From Mycobacterium ostraviense (GTDB lineage: Bacteria; Actinomycetota; Actinomycetes; Mycobacteriales; Mycobacteriaceae), in the NCBI RefSeq assembly GCF_002705925.1, contig NZ_NKRE01000001.1:201880-265879 (forward strand): 64,000 nt of DNA. Reading direction: 5' to 3'. The notes below the pieces were generated by a model. That model was not told where the DNA came from and did no database searches. It saw only the letters and a program-made list of their open reading frames with translations. This document shows, piece after piece, positions 55,789-64,000 of the stretch (positions are counted from its first letter, which is position 1; the number at the start of each line of letters is the position of its first letter). Position numbers and translations under genes: made by a program.

Positions 55789-57627
55789 CTACCGTCCCGA
55801 CCGTTGTCGCCGGTTCCGCAACCGAGCCCGCCAGCCCTGCCGTGTCGAGCCGGTGCTGTCCGACGTCGGCGAGCTGGGAGCGGGCGGTGCCTGGTCGCCA
55901 TCCTGGTGATCATCCCGGTCGTCAGCACCGCCGGAACCGCGGGATGCATCCGTTTCCGCCGCCTTCGGCGCGGTGGTGTCCTCCGCGTCAGGCTCCGAAG
56001 CCTGCGCCTGGGCCGCAGACTCTTGGGCCTCGGCCTCTTCGGCTTCGGTGTCTGCGGCTTCGGTGTCTGCGGCTTCGGTGTCTGCGGCTTGCGACTCAGC
56101 CTTTTCGGCTTCAGCCTCCGGAGCTGCAACCTCCGGGGTCTGAGCATCCGGGGCTTCAACCTCCGGAGCTTCAGCCTCGCCGACCTCAGCCTCAGGAGCT
56201 TCAGCCTCCGCCGGCTCAGCTTCTTCAGTGGCGGAATCTGCTTCAGGCTCTTCGACTTCGGGCTCTTCCGCCTCGGTTTGGGTCCCGGCTGCCGCAGCGA
56301 GCTCCGGCTCTCCGATCTCCGATTCGCCCTCAGCCTGTGCGGCCTCAGCCTCATCGACTACCGACTCGGCGTCGGCCTCTTCGGCCTCTTCGGCCTCTTC
56401 GGCTTCTTCAGCCTCAGCCGGCTCAGCCTCGGCCACTTCGGTCTCGGCTTCTTCAGCCTCGGCCTCTTCGGCCTCGGGGGCCACCTCGGCGGCTACCTCA
56501 CCGGTTTCCGGCTCCTCGGTCTCCGCTTCTTGGGCCTCGGTTGCGCCATCCTCGGACGCCGCGGCCGCGGCCTTCAGGGTGTGCGGCTCGGCGAGTTCGT
56601 CGGCTCGCTGTGTTTCCGCCGACTCAGTCGGTTCGTCGTTATCGGCACCGGCTGCGCCAGCGACTGCGGTGACAGCCGCCGAGCCCGAAGCCACAGCCGC
56701 GAGCTCTGCCTCAGGCTCGGCCACTACCTCAGGCTCGGCCGCTTCCTCGCCGACCACGGCGGTGCCACGCACTGTGGCCGGATCCTCGCGGCCCTTCGGC
56801 GCCAAGATCACATACACCACGGCGCCGATGAACACGAAAGTCGATGTGAACACATTGATCCGGATTCCGGCGATGTGTGTGGCGGTATCGTCACGCATCA
56901 GCTCGACACCGAATCGCCCGACGCAATAAAGCGCGACGTAAAGCCCGAACAGTCGCCCATGGCCGATCGTGAAACGCCGATCCAGATAGATCAGCACCCC
57001 GAATACCAGTACGTTCCACAGCAATTCGTAGAGGAACGTGGGGTGCACGACGACCGCGAGCTGCCCGGTCGAGACACCGTCAAGGGAATGAACGTCGACG
57101 AATCCGGCGGGATCGCGCCGGTAGAAGATCTCCAGTCCCCACGGCACTGTGGTCTCGCGACCGTAGAGCTCTTGATTGAAGTAATTTCCGAGCCGGCCGA
57201 TCGCCTGCGCCAAAACGACCGCGGGGGCGGCCGCGTCCAGGAAAGCCGGCAGCGGAATTCCGCGGCGCCGACAGGCGATCCACGCCCCGACGGCGCCGAG
57301 GGCGATCGCCCCCCAGATGCCTAGGCCGCCATCCCAGATTCGCAGCGCCGCGGCAAACCCGGCGCCACCGTGGCCGAAATATGTCCGCCAGTCGGTGGCC
57401 AGGTGGTAGAGCCTGCCGCCGATCAAGCCGAAAGGCACCATCCACAGCGCGATGTCGTAGATCACGCCGCGCTCGCCGCCGCGGGCCACAAAGCGTCGGT
57501 CGCCGATCAGTAAGGCCACGATGATGCCGGTGATGATGAACAGCGCGTAGGCACGGATAGGCAGCGGCCCGAGGTGCCAGACGCCGCGCGACGGGCTGGG
57601 GATGTACGCGAGCCAAGTCGTGGTCAT
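55789..57627 (-). CDS. lgt: prolipoprotein diacylglyceryl transferase with long acidic tail
   Basis: Lgt moves diacylglycerol from phosphatidylglycerol to the lipobox cysteine, the first step of lipoprotein maturation. The 278-residue membrane core has the signature GRLGNYFNQELYG (144-156) and seven spans. The remaining 334 residues form an acidic tail dominated by Glu, Ala and Pro (EAEEAE-type repeats), far longer than the about 190-residue tail of M. tuberculosis Lgt (468 residues in all). The tail would lie in the cytoplasm. The ATG overlaps the trpA stop as ATGA. Confidence 0.95.
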   Translation of the reverse strand: MTTTWLAYIPSPSRGVWHLGPLPIRAYALFIITGIIVALLIGDRRFVARGGERGVIYDIALWMVPFGLIGGRLYHLATDWRTYFGHGGAGFAAALRIWDGGLGIWGAIALGAVGAWIACRRRGIPLPAFLDAAAPAVVLAQAIGRLGNYFNQELYGRETTVPWGLEIFYRRDPAGFVDVHSLDGVSTGQLAVVVHPTFLYELLWNVLVFGVLIYLDRRFTIGHGRLFGLYVALYCVGRFGVELMRDDTATHIAGIRINVFTSTFVFIGAVVYVILAPKGREDPATVRGTAVVGEEAAEPEVVAEPEAELAAVASGSAAVTAVAGAAGADNDEPTESAETQRADELAEPHTLKAAAAASEDGATEAQEAETEEPETGEVAAEVAPEAEEAEAEEAETEVAEAEPAEAEEAEEAEEAEEADAESVVDEAEAAQAEGESEIGEPELAAAAGTQTEAEEPEVEEPEADSATEEAEPAEAEAPEAEVGEAEAPEVEAPDAQTPEVAAPEAEAEKAESQAADTEAADTEAADTEAEEAEAQESAAQAQASEPDAEDTTAPKAAETDASRGSGGADDRDDHQDGDQAPPAPSSPTSDSTGSTRQGWRARLRNRRQRSGR

Positions 57628-58436
57628 GAGGCCGGCCTTTCGCGGACCCCGGCGGCAAGTTCGTCCGTCAGCGCGCGCAGCCTCGGCAAGCCCGCGCCCA
57701 GTGCCGACACCAACGCCGAGCCGACAATGACACCGTCGGCGTAACGTGCGATCTGCGCGGCTTGTTCTCGTGACCGCACCCCCAACCCGACCCCGACCGG
57801 TATGTCCGACACTGCCTTCACCCTCCCCACCAGCTCGGGCGCGGCCTTTGAAACCACATCGCGCGCCCCGGTCACGCCCATCGTCGACGCCGCATAGACG
57901 AACCCACGCGACGCCTTGACCGTGATTGCCAATCGTTCGGGCGTCGATGACGGCGCCACCAGAAAGATGCGGTCCAATCGATGCTCGTCGGATGCGGCGA
58001 ACCAGGGTTGCGCCTCGTCGGGAATCAGGTCGGGAGTGATGAGGCCCTGCCCGCCGGCCGCTGCCAGGTCCCGGGCGAATGCGTCGACTCCGTAGCGCAG
58101 CACCGGGTTCCAGTACGTCATCACCACGGCATTTCCACCCGCCCGGCTGATCGCCTCAACCGCGGCCAACGTATCCCGGACCCGTACTCCCCCACGCAAT
58201 GCCGCCTCGGTAGCCCGCTGGATGGTGGGTCCGTCCATACCCGGGTCCGAATACGGAACACCGACTTCGACTATGTCGCAACCAGATTCAACCAGCGCAG
58301 TCATTGATTCCACCGACGTGCGCACGTCGGGATACCCGGTGGGCAGATAGCCGATCAGCGCCGCGCGACCAGCTGCCCGACACGACTCGAAAAGTGGCCC
58401 CAGCCTGCTAGTTTCACGTTGTTCGACAGTCATCAT
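57624..58436 (-). CDS. trpA: tryptophan synthase alpha chain
   Basis: A 270-residue TIM-barrel subunit, equal in length to M. tuberculosis TrpA, that splits indole-3-glycerol phosphate. Catalytic Glu and Asp are in DIVEVGVPYSDPGMDGP and ALIGYLPTGYPD follows the start. The phosphate site is GVGLGVRS. The ATG at 58436 overlaps the trpB stop by one base (TGATG); longer starts to 58484 would overlap trpB. It ends inside the lgt start. Confidence 0.96.
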   Translation of the reverse strand: MMTVEQRETSRLGPLFESCRAAGRAALIGYLPTGYPDVRTSVESMTALVESGCDIVEVGVPYSDPGMDGPTIQRATEAALRGGVRVRDTLAAVEAISRAGGNAVVMTYWNPVLRYGVDAFARDLAAAGGQGLITPDLIPDEAQPWFAASDEHRLDRIFLVAPSSTPERLAITVKASRGFVYAASTMGVTGARDVVSKAAPELVGRVKAVSDIPVGVGLGVRSREQAAQIARYADGVIVGSALVSALGAGLPRLRALTDELAAGVRERPAS

Positions 58437-59725
58437 CAAACAAACCTGTCCGCGTCCGCGCCGGGTGTCAGCAGGCCGAACCATCTGGCGGCTGTCTCGA
58501 CGTCCTTGTCGCCGCGTCCTGACAGATTCACCACAATGACTGCGCCCCTTCCTAATTCAACACCCAGCTGGAGCGCACCGGCCACTGCGTGCGCGGATTC
58601 GATGGCGGGGATGATCCCTTCCATCCGGCACAGCAGGCCGAATGCCTCCATCGCCTCGGAGTCGGTGATCGGTTGGTAGCTGACGCGTCCGGTCTCCTTG
58701 AGCCATGCATGTTCGGGGCCGACTCCGGGATAGTCCAGACCTGCTGAGATCGAATGCGATTCGATGGTCTGGCCGTCTTCGTCCTGCAACAGATAGGAGT
58801 ACGAGCCCTGAAAGGCACCGGGCGAACCTCCGGTGAATGTTGCCGCGTGCCGACCGGTCTCGACGCCGTCACCGGCCGCCTCGTATCCGACCAATCGCAC
58901 CCCCGGATCGTCGAGGAACGCGTGAAAGATACCGATCGCATTGGATCCGCCGCCCACGCATGCCACGACCGCGTCCGGCAACCTGCCTGCCTGGTCCTGG
59001 ATCTGGACGCGTGCCTCCATGCCGATGATTCGCTGAAAATCGCGCACCATCGTGGGGAAGGGATGCGGCCCGGCGGCCGTGCCGAAGCAGTAGTACGTGC
59101 TGTCGGCATTGCTGACCCAATCCCGGAACGCCTCGTTGATCGCGTCTTTGAGCGTCTGGGAGCCGGTCTGCACGGAGACGACCTGCGCCCCGAGCAGTCG
59201 CATCCGTGCCACGTTGAGTGCCTGGCGCGCGGTATCGACGGCACCCATGTAGACGACGCACTCCAGGCCTAGCAGTGCGCATGCGGTGGCGGTGGCCACC
59301 CCGTGCTGGCCGGCGCCCGTCTCGGCGATCACCCGGGTCTTACCCATCCGGCGGGCCAGCAACGCCTGACCGAGCACGTTATTGATCTTGTGAGAACCCG
59401 TGTGGTTCAGGTCTTCTCGCTTCAAGAACAGTCGTGCTGACCCGGCATGTTCGCCGAGTCGGGTTGCTTCGTACAGCGGCGACGGACGGCCGGCATAGTT
59501 GGCTTGCAACGTGTCCAGGGTGTCCAGGAAGTCCTGGTTGACGCGTTCCTTCTCGTAGGCGACGGTGACCTCCTCGATCACCGCCATCAGCGCCTCGGGG
59601 ACGTAGCGGCCACCATAACCACCGGGGCCTCCGAAATGACCGCCGGAATCAGGATCGTGGCTGGTCCGTTCGGCGATGGCAGCACTCGTACGCGGCAGGT
59701 CCGGGCGAGATAGATCTGCCATCAC
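58436..59725 (-). CDS. trpB: tryptophan synthase beta chain
   Basis: A 429-residue PLP enzyme that joins indole with serine. The lysine binding PLP is in [10 protein letters not shown], the phosphate loop is GGGSNAIG and [12 protein letters not shown] is the indole-tunnel region. The first 30 residues (Ser/Asp/Gly-rich) are variable. ATG codons at 59725 and 59722 are both possible. It is 32 bases downstream of trpC and coupled to trpA. Confidence 0.96.
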   Translation of the reverse strand: MMADLSRPDLPRTSAAIAERTSHDPDSGGHFGGPGGYGGRYVPEALMAVIEEVTVAYEKERVNQDFLDTLDTLQANYAGRPSPLYEATRLGEHAGSARLFLKREDLNHTGSHKINNVLGQALLARRMGKTRVIAETGAGQHGVATATACALLGLECVVYMGAVDTARQALNVARMRLLGAQVVSVQTGSQTLKDAINEAFRDWVSNADSTYYCFGTAAGPHPFPTMVRDFQRIIGMEARVQIQDQAGRLPDAVVACVGGGSNAIGIFHAFLDDPGVRLVGYEAAGDGVETGRHAATFTGGSPGAFQGSYSYLLQDEDGQTIESHSISAGLDYPGVGPEHAWLKETGRVSYQPITDSEAMEAFGLLCRMEGIIPAIESAHAVAGALQLGVELGRGAVIVVNLSGRGDKDVETAARWFGLLTPGADADRFV

Positions 59726-59757
59726 CGACGCTCGAGGTGCACGCGGGTCATCAACGA

Positions 59758-60576
59758 CTAACGAGCCGGCTTCGGGCAGGACGGGTGGGTGCCCGCAGTG
59801 ACGAGATCGGCAACCGCCGCACGCGGGTCACCGCTTTTCACCAGACCTTCACCGACCAGCACCGCATCAGCGCCCGCGCCGGCGTACGCCAGCAGGTCAC
59901 CGGTGCCGCGGACCCCGGACTCGGCGATCCTGATCACGTTGCTGGGTAGCCCGGGAGCGATTCGCGCGAAGCAATCCCGGTCGACCTCCAGGGTCGTGAG
60001 ATCGCGGGCGTTGACGCCGATGACCTTGGCTCCGGCCTTCAACGCCCGGTCGGCTTCCTGCTCGGTGTGCACTTCGACGAGCGCGGTCATACCGAGTGAT
60101 TCGGTGCGGTCCAGCATCGACACCAACACCGACTGGTCGAGCGCGGCGACGATGAGCAACAGCATGTCGGCACCGTGCGCACGCGCCTCGTGAATCTGAT
60201 AGGGCTGCACCACAAAGTCTTTGCGCAACACCGGAATCGAGACGGCGGCACGCACCGCGTCGAGATCATCGAGGGAACCGTGGAACCGCCGCTCCTCGGT
60301 CAACACACTGATGATGCGAGCACCGCCGTCTTCATAGGCCCGAGCCAGCTTCGCCGGATCGGCGATGGTCGCCAGCGAGCCCGCCGATGGGCTGGCGCGC
60401 TTGACCTCGGCGATCACCCCGATGCCGGGCGCGCGTAGCGCGGCCATCACGTCAAGCGGCGGTGGCGCCGCGGCCGCGGCAGCCTTGATCTCCGGCAGGC
60501 TGACACGTGCTTCGCGCGCGGCGACGTCGGCCCGGACTCCCTCGAGGATGGAGTCAAGCACGGTTGCCGGACTCAT
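59758..60576 (-). CDS. trpC: indole-3-glycerol phosphate synthase
   Basis: A 272-residue TIM barrel closing the indole ring. It has [13 protein letters not shown] (catalytic Glu and Lys), [30 protein letters not shown]-type [13 protein letters not shown] and ESGVRGTGD. The ATG at 60576 ([14 protein letters not shown]) was chosen as the family start. The frame continues upstream through a ten-base repeat to 60696 without a stop, so a longer product cannot be excluded. Confidence 0.95.
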   Translation of the reverse strand: MSPATVLDSILEGVRADVAAREARVSLPEIKAAAAAAPPPLDVMAALRAPGIGVIAEVKRASPSAGSLATIADPAKLARAYEDGGARIISVLTEERRFHGSLDDLDAVRAAVSIPVLRKDFVVQPYQIHEARAHGADMLLLIVAALDQSVLVSMLDRTESLGMTALVEVHTEQEADRALKAGAKVIGVNARDLTTLEVDRDCFARIAPGLPSNVIRIAESGVRGTGDLLAYAGAGADAVLVGEGLVKSGDPRAAVADLVTAGTHPSCPKPAR

Positions 60577-60590
60577 GCCTGCTGTTTCCC

Positions 60591-60650
60591 TTCCCAACGG
60601 TTCCCAACGGTTCCCAACGGTTCCCAACGGTCTCCAATGGTCTCTAACCG
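60591..60650. repeat. ten-base tandem repeat before trpC
   Basis: TTCCCAACGG occurs four times without change at 60591-60630, then twice in decayed form (TCTCCAATGG, TCTCTAACCG) to 60650. It lies 15 bases upstream of the trpC ATG. Each unit is about one helical turn, so a protein could bind all copies on one face. Read in the trpC frame it encodes an Arg-Trp-Glu-Pro-Leu-Gly type peptide. Confidence 0.85.
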
Positions 60651-60726
60651 TCACCACCGTGACCCGCGCCCCGCAGCCGATTGCGATGACGTTCATGAAG
60701 GGTAGCGACCCTCGGCGCGCCCTTCG

Positions 60727-61383
60727 TCACCGACCCTCGGTGTCGGACCCGTGCGGTCGGTCGGTCGGGTCGACACCGTGGTCAAGGGCATCCCAAATCA
60801 TTCGTTCCGACATGGGTCCGTCGTCGCCGTGGCGCGCCGTAGCCTGGCGCGCCGCAGGTCCGGCGTACTTTGTGGGGCCCGGATGCGCCGACTCGGCATT
60901 CGACGCCGAGCGCAGCAGCACCGCGGCGGCCATCAGGGTGCACACCGCAGCGCCCACCGCCACCGCTGCACCCCAGTAGTAACGTCCGCTGCCAACCAGG
61001 GCGGTCAGCGGGACATGGGCAAGTTCGGCGCCACGGGCCGCGACGTCGGGAATCACCCACAGACTGACACCGAGATAACCGACCGCGAAGCTCGCCGCCG
61101 CCAGCAGAGCCGCCAGCACCCGCAGCGGCCAACCGCGCACTGCGAGTGCCGCCACCGCCGCAGCCAGCAGCAACATCGCCACCGGCAGCAACGCAGTCGA
61201 CCAGGTCGCACCGGTCAACGTCACCTGCCGAGGCGGCCCCAGCCCGTCGAACGAGCGAATGACAACCCACGGCAGCCGCGATGCCACCCACAGCGCCCCG
61301 GCGGCAATCACCAGAAGCACTTGAGCGATTGCGATCGGTCGAGTCGTCCGGCGACGGGGCCGGGCGGACGAGGAGTCGGTCAC
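60727..61383 (-). CDS. Trp-operon associated membrane protein (Rv1610-like)
   Basis: A 218-residue protein with four hydrophobic spans of the Trp_oprn_chp family (TIGR02234), always found near trp genes in actinobacteria. The first span follows [15 protein letters not shown], and the C-terminal 60 residues are soluble. Its role is unknown; a link to tryptophan synthesis or transport is suggested only by position. The start overlaps the trpE stop as GTGA. The ten-base repeat region separates it from trpC. Confidence 0.88.
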   Translation of the reverse strand: MTDSSSARPRRRTTRPIAIAQVLLVIAAGALWVASRLPWVVIRSFDGLGPPRQVTLTGATWSTALLPVAMLLLAAAVAALAVRGWPLRVLAALLAAASFAVGYLGVSLWVIPDVAARGAELAHVPLTALVGSGRYYWGAAVAVGAAVCTLMAAAVLLRSASNAESAHPGPTKYAGPAARQATARHGDDGPMSERMIWDALDHGVDPTDRPHGSDTEGR

Positions 61384-62948
61384 GGCGGCGTTCCTCCACC
61401 GGGCTGTTCCGCGACGTCCGGACTGGTCAGCGTCTCGGCGGCGGCAATCGCACTAAGCACCGCCCGCGCCTTGTTGCGCGCCTCGTTGTATTCGTAGGGC
61501 CCGTTGGAGTCGGCCACCACGCCGCCACCGGCCTGGACGTAGGCGGTGCCGTTCCGCATCAGCGCGGTGCGGATGGCGATCGCGAAGTCAGCGTTGCCGG
61601 CGAAGTCGAGGTAGCCCACCACGCCGCCGTACAGACCACGGCGGGTCTTCTCCACCTCTTCGATCAACTCCATGGCCCGCACCTTCGGTGCGCCCGACAG
61701 CGTGCCCGCCGGGAAGCAGGCGGTCACCGCGTCCAGGGCGGTATGACCGTGGTCGAGCAGACCGGTCACCGTCGACACCAGGTGCATGACGTGGCTATAG
61801 CGTTCGATGTGGCTGTAATCCTCGACCCGAACGGTGCCCGGGGTACAGACCCGGCCCAGGTCGTTGCGGCCCAAGTCGACCAGCATCAGGTGCTCGGCCA
61901 GTTCTTTCTCGTCTGCCAGCAACTCCTTCTCCAGCAGCTGATCCTCTTCGTCGGTGTTTCCGCGCCATCTCGTCCCGGCGATGGGGTGGGTCGTCGCCCG
62001 GCCCTCATGGACGGTGACCAGCGCCTCGGGACTGGATCCGACAATCGAAAAGTCAATTGCACCAGCGCTATTCGGTATGTGAAGCAGATACATGTAGGGG
62101 CTCGGGTTGGTCACCCGCAGGATTCGGTAGACGTCGATGGGGTCGACGTCGGTGTCCATCTCGAAGCGCTGCGAGGGCACCACCTGGAAGGCCTCGCCGG
62201 CAGCGATTTGTTCGACCAGGTATTCGACGATCGCGCCGTACTCTTCGGCGGTGCGCTGCGCGCGGTAGCGCGGCTCGGGTCTGCTGAAGGTGGCGACCGT
62301 CGACGGTAGTGGTTGACCCAGTGCCGCGGTCATCACGTCCAGGCGCGCGACCGCGTCGTCGTAGGCCCAGTCGACCCGCTCATCGGTGCCGTTCCAATTC
62401 ACCGCGTTGGCGATCAGCGTGATGGTGCCCTCGTGGTGGTCGACCGCGGCCACATCGGTGGCCAGCATCAGCAGCATGTCCGGCAGCTGCAGATCGTCGA
62501 CTGCCAGTTCGGGCAACCGCTCGAGGCGCCGCACCATGTCGTAGGCGAAGAAGCCGACCATGCCGCCCGATAGTGGCGGAAACCCGGGATCGGATTGGCT
62601 CGGCGCCGCTGTGGCCAAAAGGTCAAGGGTCGCCTGCAGCGCGGCCAGCGGGTCGCCTCCGGTCGGGGCATCCTTCGGGACGGTGCCCAGCCACACCGCT
62701 TCGCCGTCGCGCACCGTCAATGCCGTCGGCGCTCCGGCGCCGATGAAGGACCATCGCGACCACGACCGACCGTTCTCGGCCGACTCGAGCAGGAACGTCC
62801 CCGGCCGGTTGGCGGCGAGTTTGCGGTACGCCGACAGCGGAGTTTCGCTGTCGGCCAAGACCTTGCGAGTCACCGGAACCACCCGGTGCTCTGCCGCCAG
62901 CACACGGAAATCAGCCCGCGTGGTCGTGGTTGCAAGGTTGGCGTGCAC
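61380..62948 (-). CDS. trpE: anthranilate synthase component I
   Basis: A 522-residue chorismate-using enzyme, the first committed step of tryptophan synthesis. Feedback-binding [18 protein letters not shown] (the S of LLES is the Trp-binding residue), the catalytic segment [13 protein letters not shown], the [10 protein letters not shown] block and [22 protein letters not shown] are complete. It needs a glutamine amidotransferase partner (TrpG/PabA), which is not in the window. The GTG at 62948 (VHANLATTT) matches the M. tuberculosis start; a TTG four codons earlier is an alternative. Confidence 0.96.
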   Translation of the reverse strand: MHANLATTTTRADFRVLAAEHRVVPVTRKVLADSETPLSAYRKLAANRPGTFLLESAENGRSWSRWSFIGAGAPTALTVRDGEAVWLGTVPKDAPTGGDPLAALQATLDLLATAAPSQSDPGFPPLSGGMVGFFAYDMVRRLERLPELAVDDLQLPDMLLMLATDVAAVDHHEGTITLIANAVNWNGTDERVDWAYDDAVARLDVMTAALGQPLPSTVATFSRPEPRYRAQRTAEEYGAIVEYLVEQIAAGEAFQVVPSQRFEMDTDVDPIDVYRILRVTNPSPYMYLLHIPNSAGAIDFSIVGSSPEALVTVHEGRATTHPIAGTRWRGNTDEEDQLLEKELLADEKELAEHLMLVDLGRNDLGRVCTPGTVRVEDYSHIERYSHVMHLVSTVTGLLDHGHTALDAVTACFPAGTLSGAPKVRAMELIEEVEKTRRGLYGGVVGYLDFAGNADFAIAIRTALMRNGTAYVQAGGGVVADSNGPYEYNEARNKARAVLSAIAAAETLTSPDVAEQPGGGTPP

Positions 62949-63055
62949 CGACCTATCCAACCAGATGCGCAGATCAGCACCGGCCTATCCCGGTGACCGG
63001 AAAGCCGGAGACGCGGCTCAGAACTCCGGAATGACCCGCGCGACCTGACCGAACC

Positions 63056-64000
63056 TTACGGCCCGAAGAAGTCCAATGCCGGCGGCAAGAACTTGAAGGT
63101 GCTCTTCAAGCTTCCCAGGGCATTCGCCGTGAGGTTGTTGGTGCCGGGGAGCAGGCCCGAGACCCCGGCCGCGTTGAAGTTGCCAAAGCCGGCTTGGGCG
63201 GAACAGCCGGTGCCGAGGAAGACGCCGGCGACGTTGGCGTTGCTGGAGATATTGGTAAGGGTCCCGGCCATGACACTGCTGTTGTTCCCCTGCGCGAAGC
63301 CAAGGTTGAGGTTGCTGGTGGCGCCGCCGGCGACAGCCGGGTTGCCCCCGGCCCTAACCGTGTTGTCGTTACCGAAGGTCACGGCCGAAGTTGCCGCTGC
63401 CGGACCCGGCGAGAGCCGAGCTGTAGTTACCGGAGACGGCGGCGAGGTTGCCGAAGTCGCGATTGCTGAACCCGGCAGAAGCTCCAGAGTGGTCGCCGGT
63501 GACGAAGGCGGTGCTGCCGAGCCCGCCGAAGCCCCCGGTGGCATTGCTGTAGTCGCCCAACACGGTTGCCGTACACAGCGTGCCGTTGCAGTGGCAAAGG
63601 AACCCCAGCCCGGGGTGAGCATGGTGGTGTTGGCGGTGGCGTTGCTGTTGGCGCCGACGGCAAACGCGACACCCCCGAAACCGGAGGTGGCGTGCGCCGT
63701 GCCCGACTGGAATAGCGTCGTCCCGAACATCGACAAGGCGATGTCCGGACCCGCCGGGGCGGACGCACTGACCTGGCCGGGCAGGCTTTGCGGCATCCGC
63801 TGGAACGGGGTCAGCCGCGCGGCCACCGCCGAGGCGCAGCCGTGATAGCCGGCCATCGCGGCCACTCCCGCCTGCGCCGCCGCCGCGGTCAGCCACCCCA
63901 TGTAGGGTGCGGCCGCGGCTGCCATCGCCGCCGACGCCGGCCCCTGCCAGGCGGCGCCCGCCAGCTCCGAGGTCACCGACGAAAACGAGGTTGCCGCGGC
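63056..64000 (-). pseudogene. PPE-family protein, 5' end beyond window, two frameshifts
   Basis: Read on the minus strand from the right edge, the sequence [23 protein letters not shown] and [20 protein letters not shown] is the PPE domain, followed by a linker and repeats such as [16 protein letters not shown]. From about 63583 to 63385 the natural repeats lie in a different frame; afterwards they return to the first. The first shift is consistent with loss of one base near 63582-63586. The net frame is kept to the stop at 63056. The C-terminus ends [11 protein letters not shown]. Surface or secreted, function unknown. Sequencing errors could cause both shifts. Confidence 0.75.

Noticed and set aside
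55734..57324. Long plus-strand frames opposite lgt (Leu/Arg/Gly-rich)
   Set aside because: They are complements of the repetitive Glu/Ala tail and membrane part of Lgt, with no independent domain.
60591..60650. Tandem repeat considered as a CRISPR array
   Set aside because: Units are ten bases with no spacers and no cas genes are present.
62985..63010. Inverted repeat CACCGG/CCGGTG upstream of trpE considered as an attenuator
   Set aside because: No leader peptide rich in Trp codons and no second alternative stem could be found, so it was not called.

Overview
This window comes from a mycobacterium, most likely a slow-growing non-tuberculous species. It has high G+C, a PGRS-type glycine-rich ORF at the left edge and a PPE gene at the right edge, and a gene order that follows the M. 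tuberculosis uvrA (Rv1638) to trpE (Rv1609) segment in reverse orientation. The capA-type mannosyltransferase of mannose-capped LAM also points to a slow grower. The species cannot be named from sequence alone.

Layout: 1-480 is the end of a glycine-rich PGRS/collagen-like ORF. 614-16780 is DNA repair and core genes: uvrA, a metallo-hydrolase, an E2-like acyltransferase with an SDR, a universal stress protein, capA, an MFS transporter, uvrB, a DUF402 protein, a stand-alone LigD-type phosphoesterase, a small secreted protein, coaE and rpsA. 17531-35813 is an 18.3 kb single-strand island inserted between rpsA and polA, neighbours in M. tuberculosis. It is a complete type 2 BREX (Pgl) phage-defence operon: pglW, an antitoxin/toxin-like pair, pglX, pglY, pglZ, brxD, brxHI. 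35922-43160 holds polA, the DUF35/thiolase pair with a KstR-type site, pdtaR, a tRNA-Leu, a DUF488 gene and an adenylate cyclase. 43161-50070 holds a transposase relic, a DUF308 membrane protein and the cytochrome bd operon cydABDC. 50059-57627 holds a DUF2156 protein, tesB-type thioesterase, pykA, a cutinase, two small membrane proteins and lgt. 57624-62948 is the trp cluster in transcription order trpE, Trp-associated membrane protein, trpC, trpB, trpA, then lgt. 63056-64000 is a PPE gene with two compensating frameshifts, cut by the window.

How the genes fit together: the defence island is read as one unit. From the antitoxin to the helicase nearly every junction is a 4-base ATGA or GTGA overlap. 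Its promoter region carries a match to the PafBC (RecA-independent) DNA-damage promoter, TTGTCGGTG-N8-GATACT. The same type of element lies in front of uvrA and uvrB here. The inference that this BREX operon responds to DNA damage, together with the toxin-antitoxin pair embedded between pglW and pglX, is the most interesting content of the window. The remaining core genes look ordinary, apart from a probable CTG start for cydD, a ten-base tandem repeat before trpC and a very long acidic tail on Lgt.
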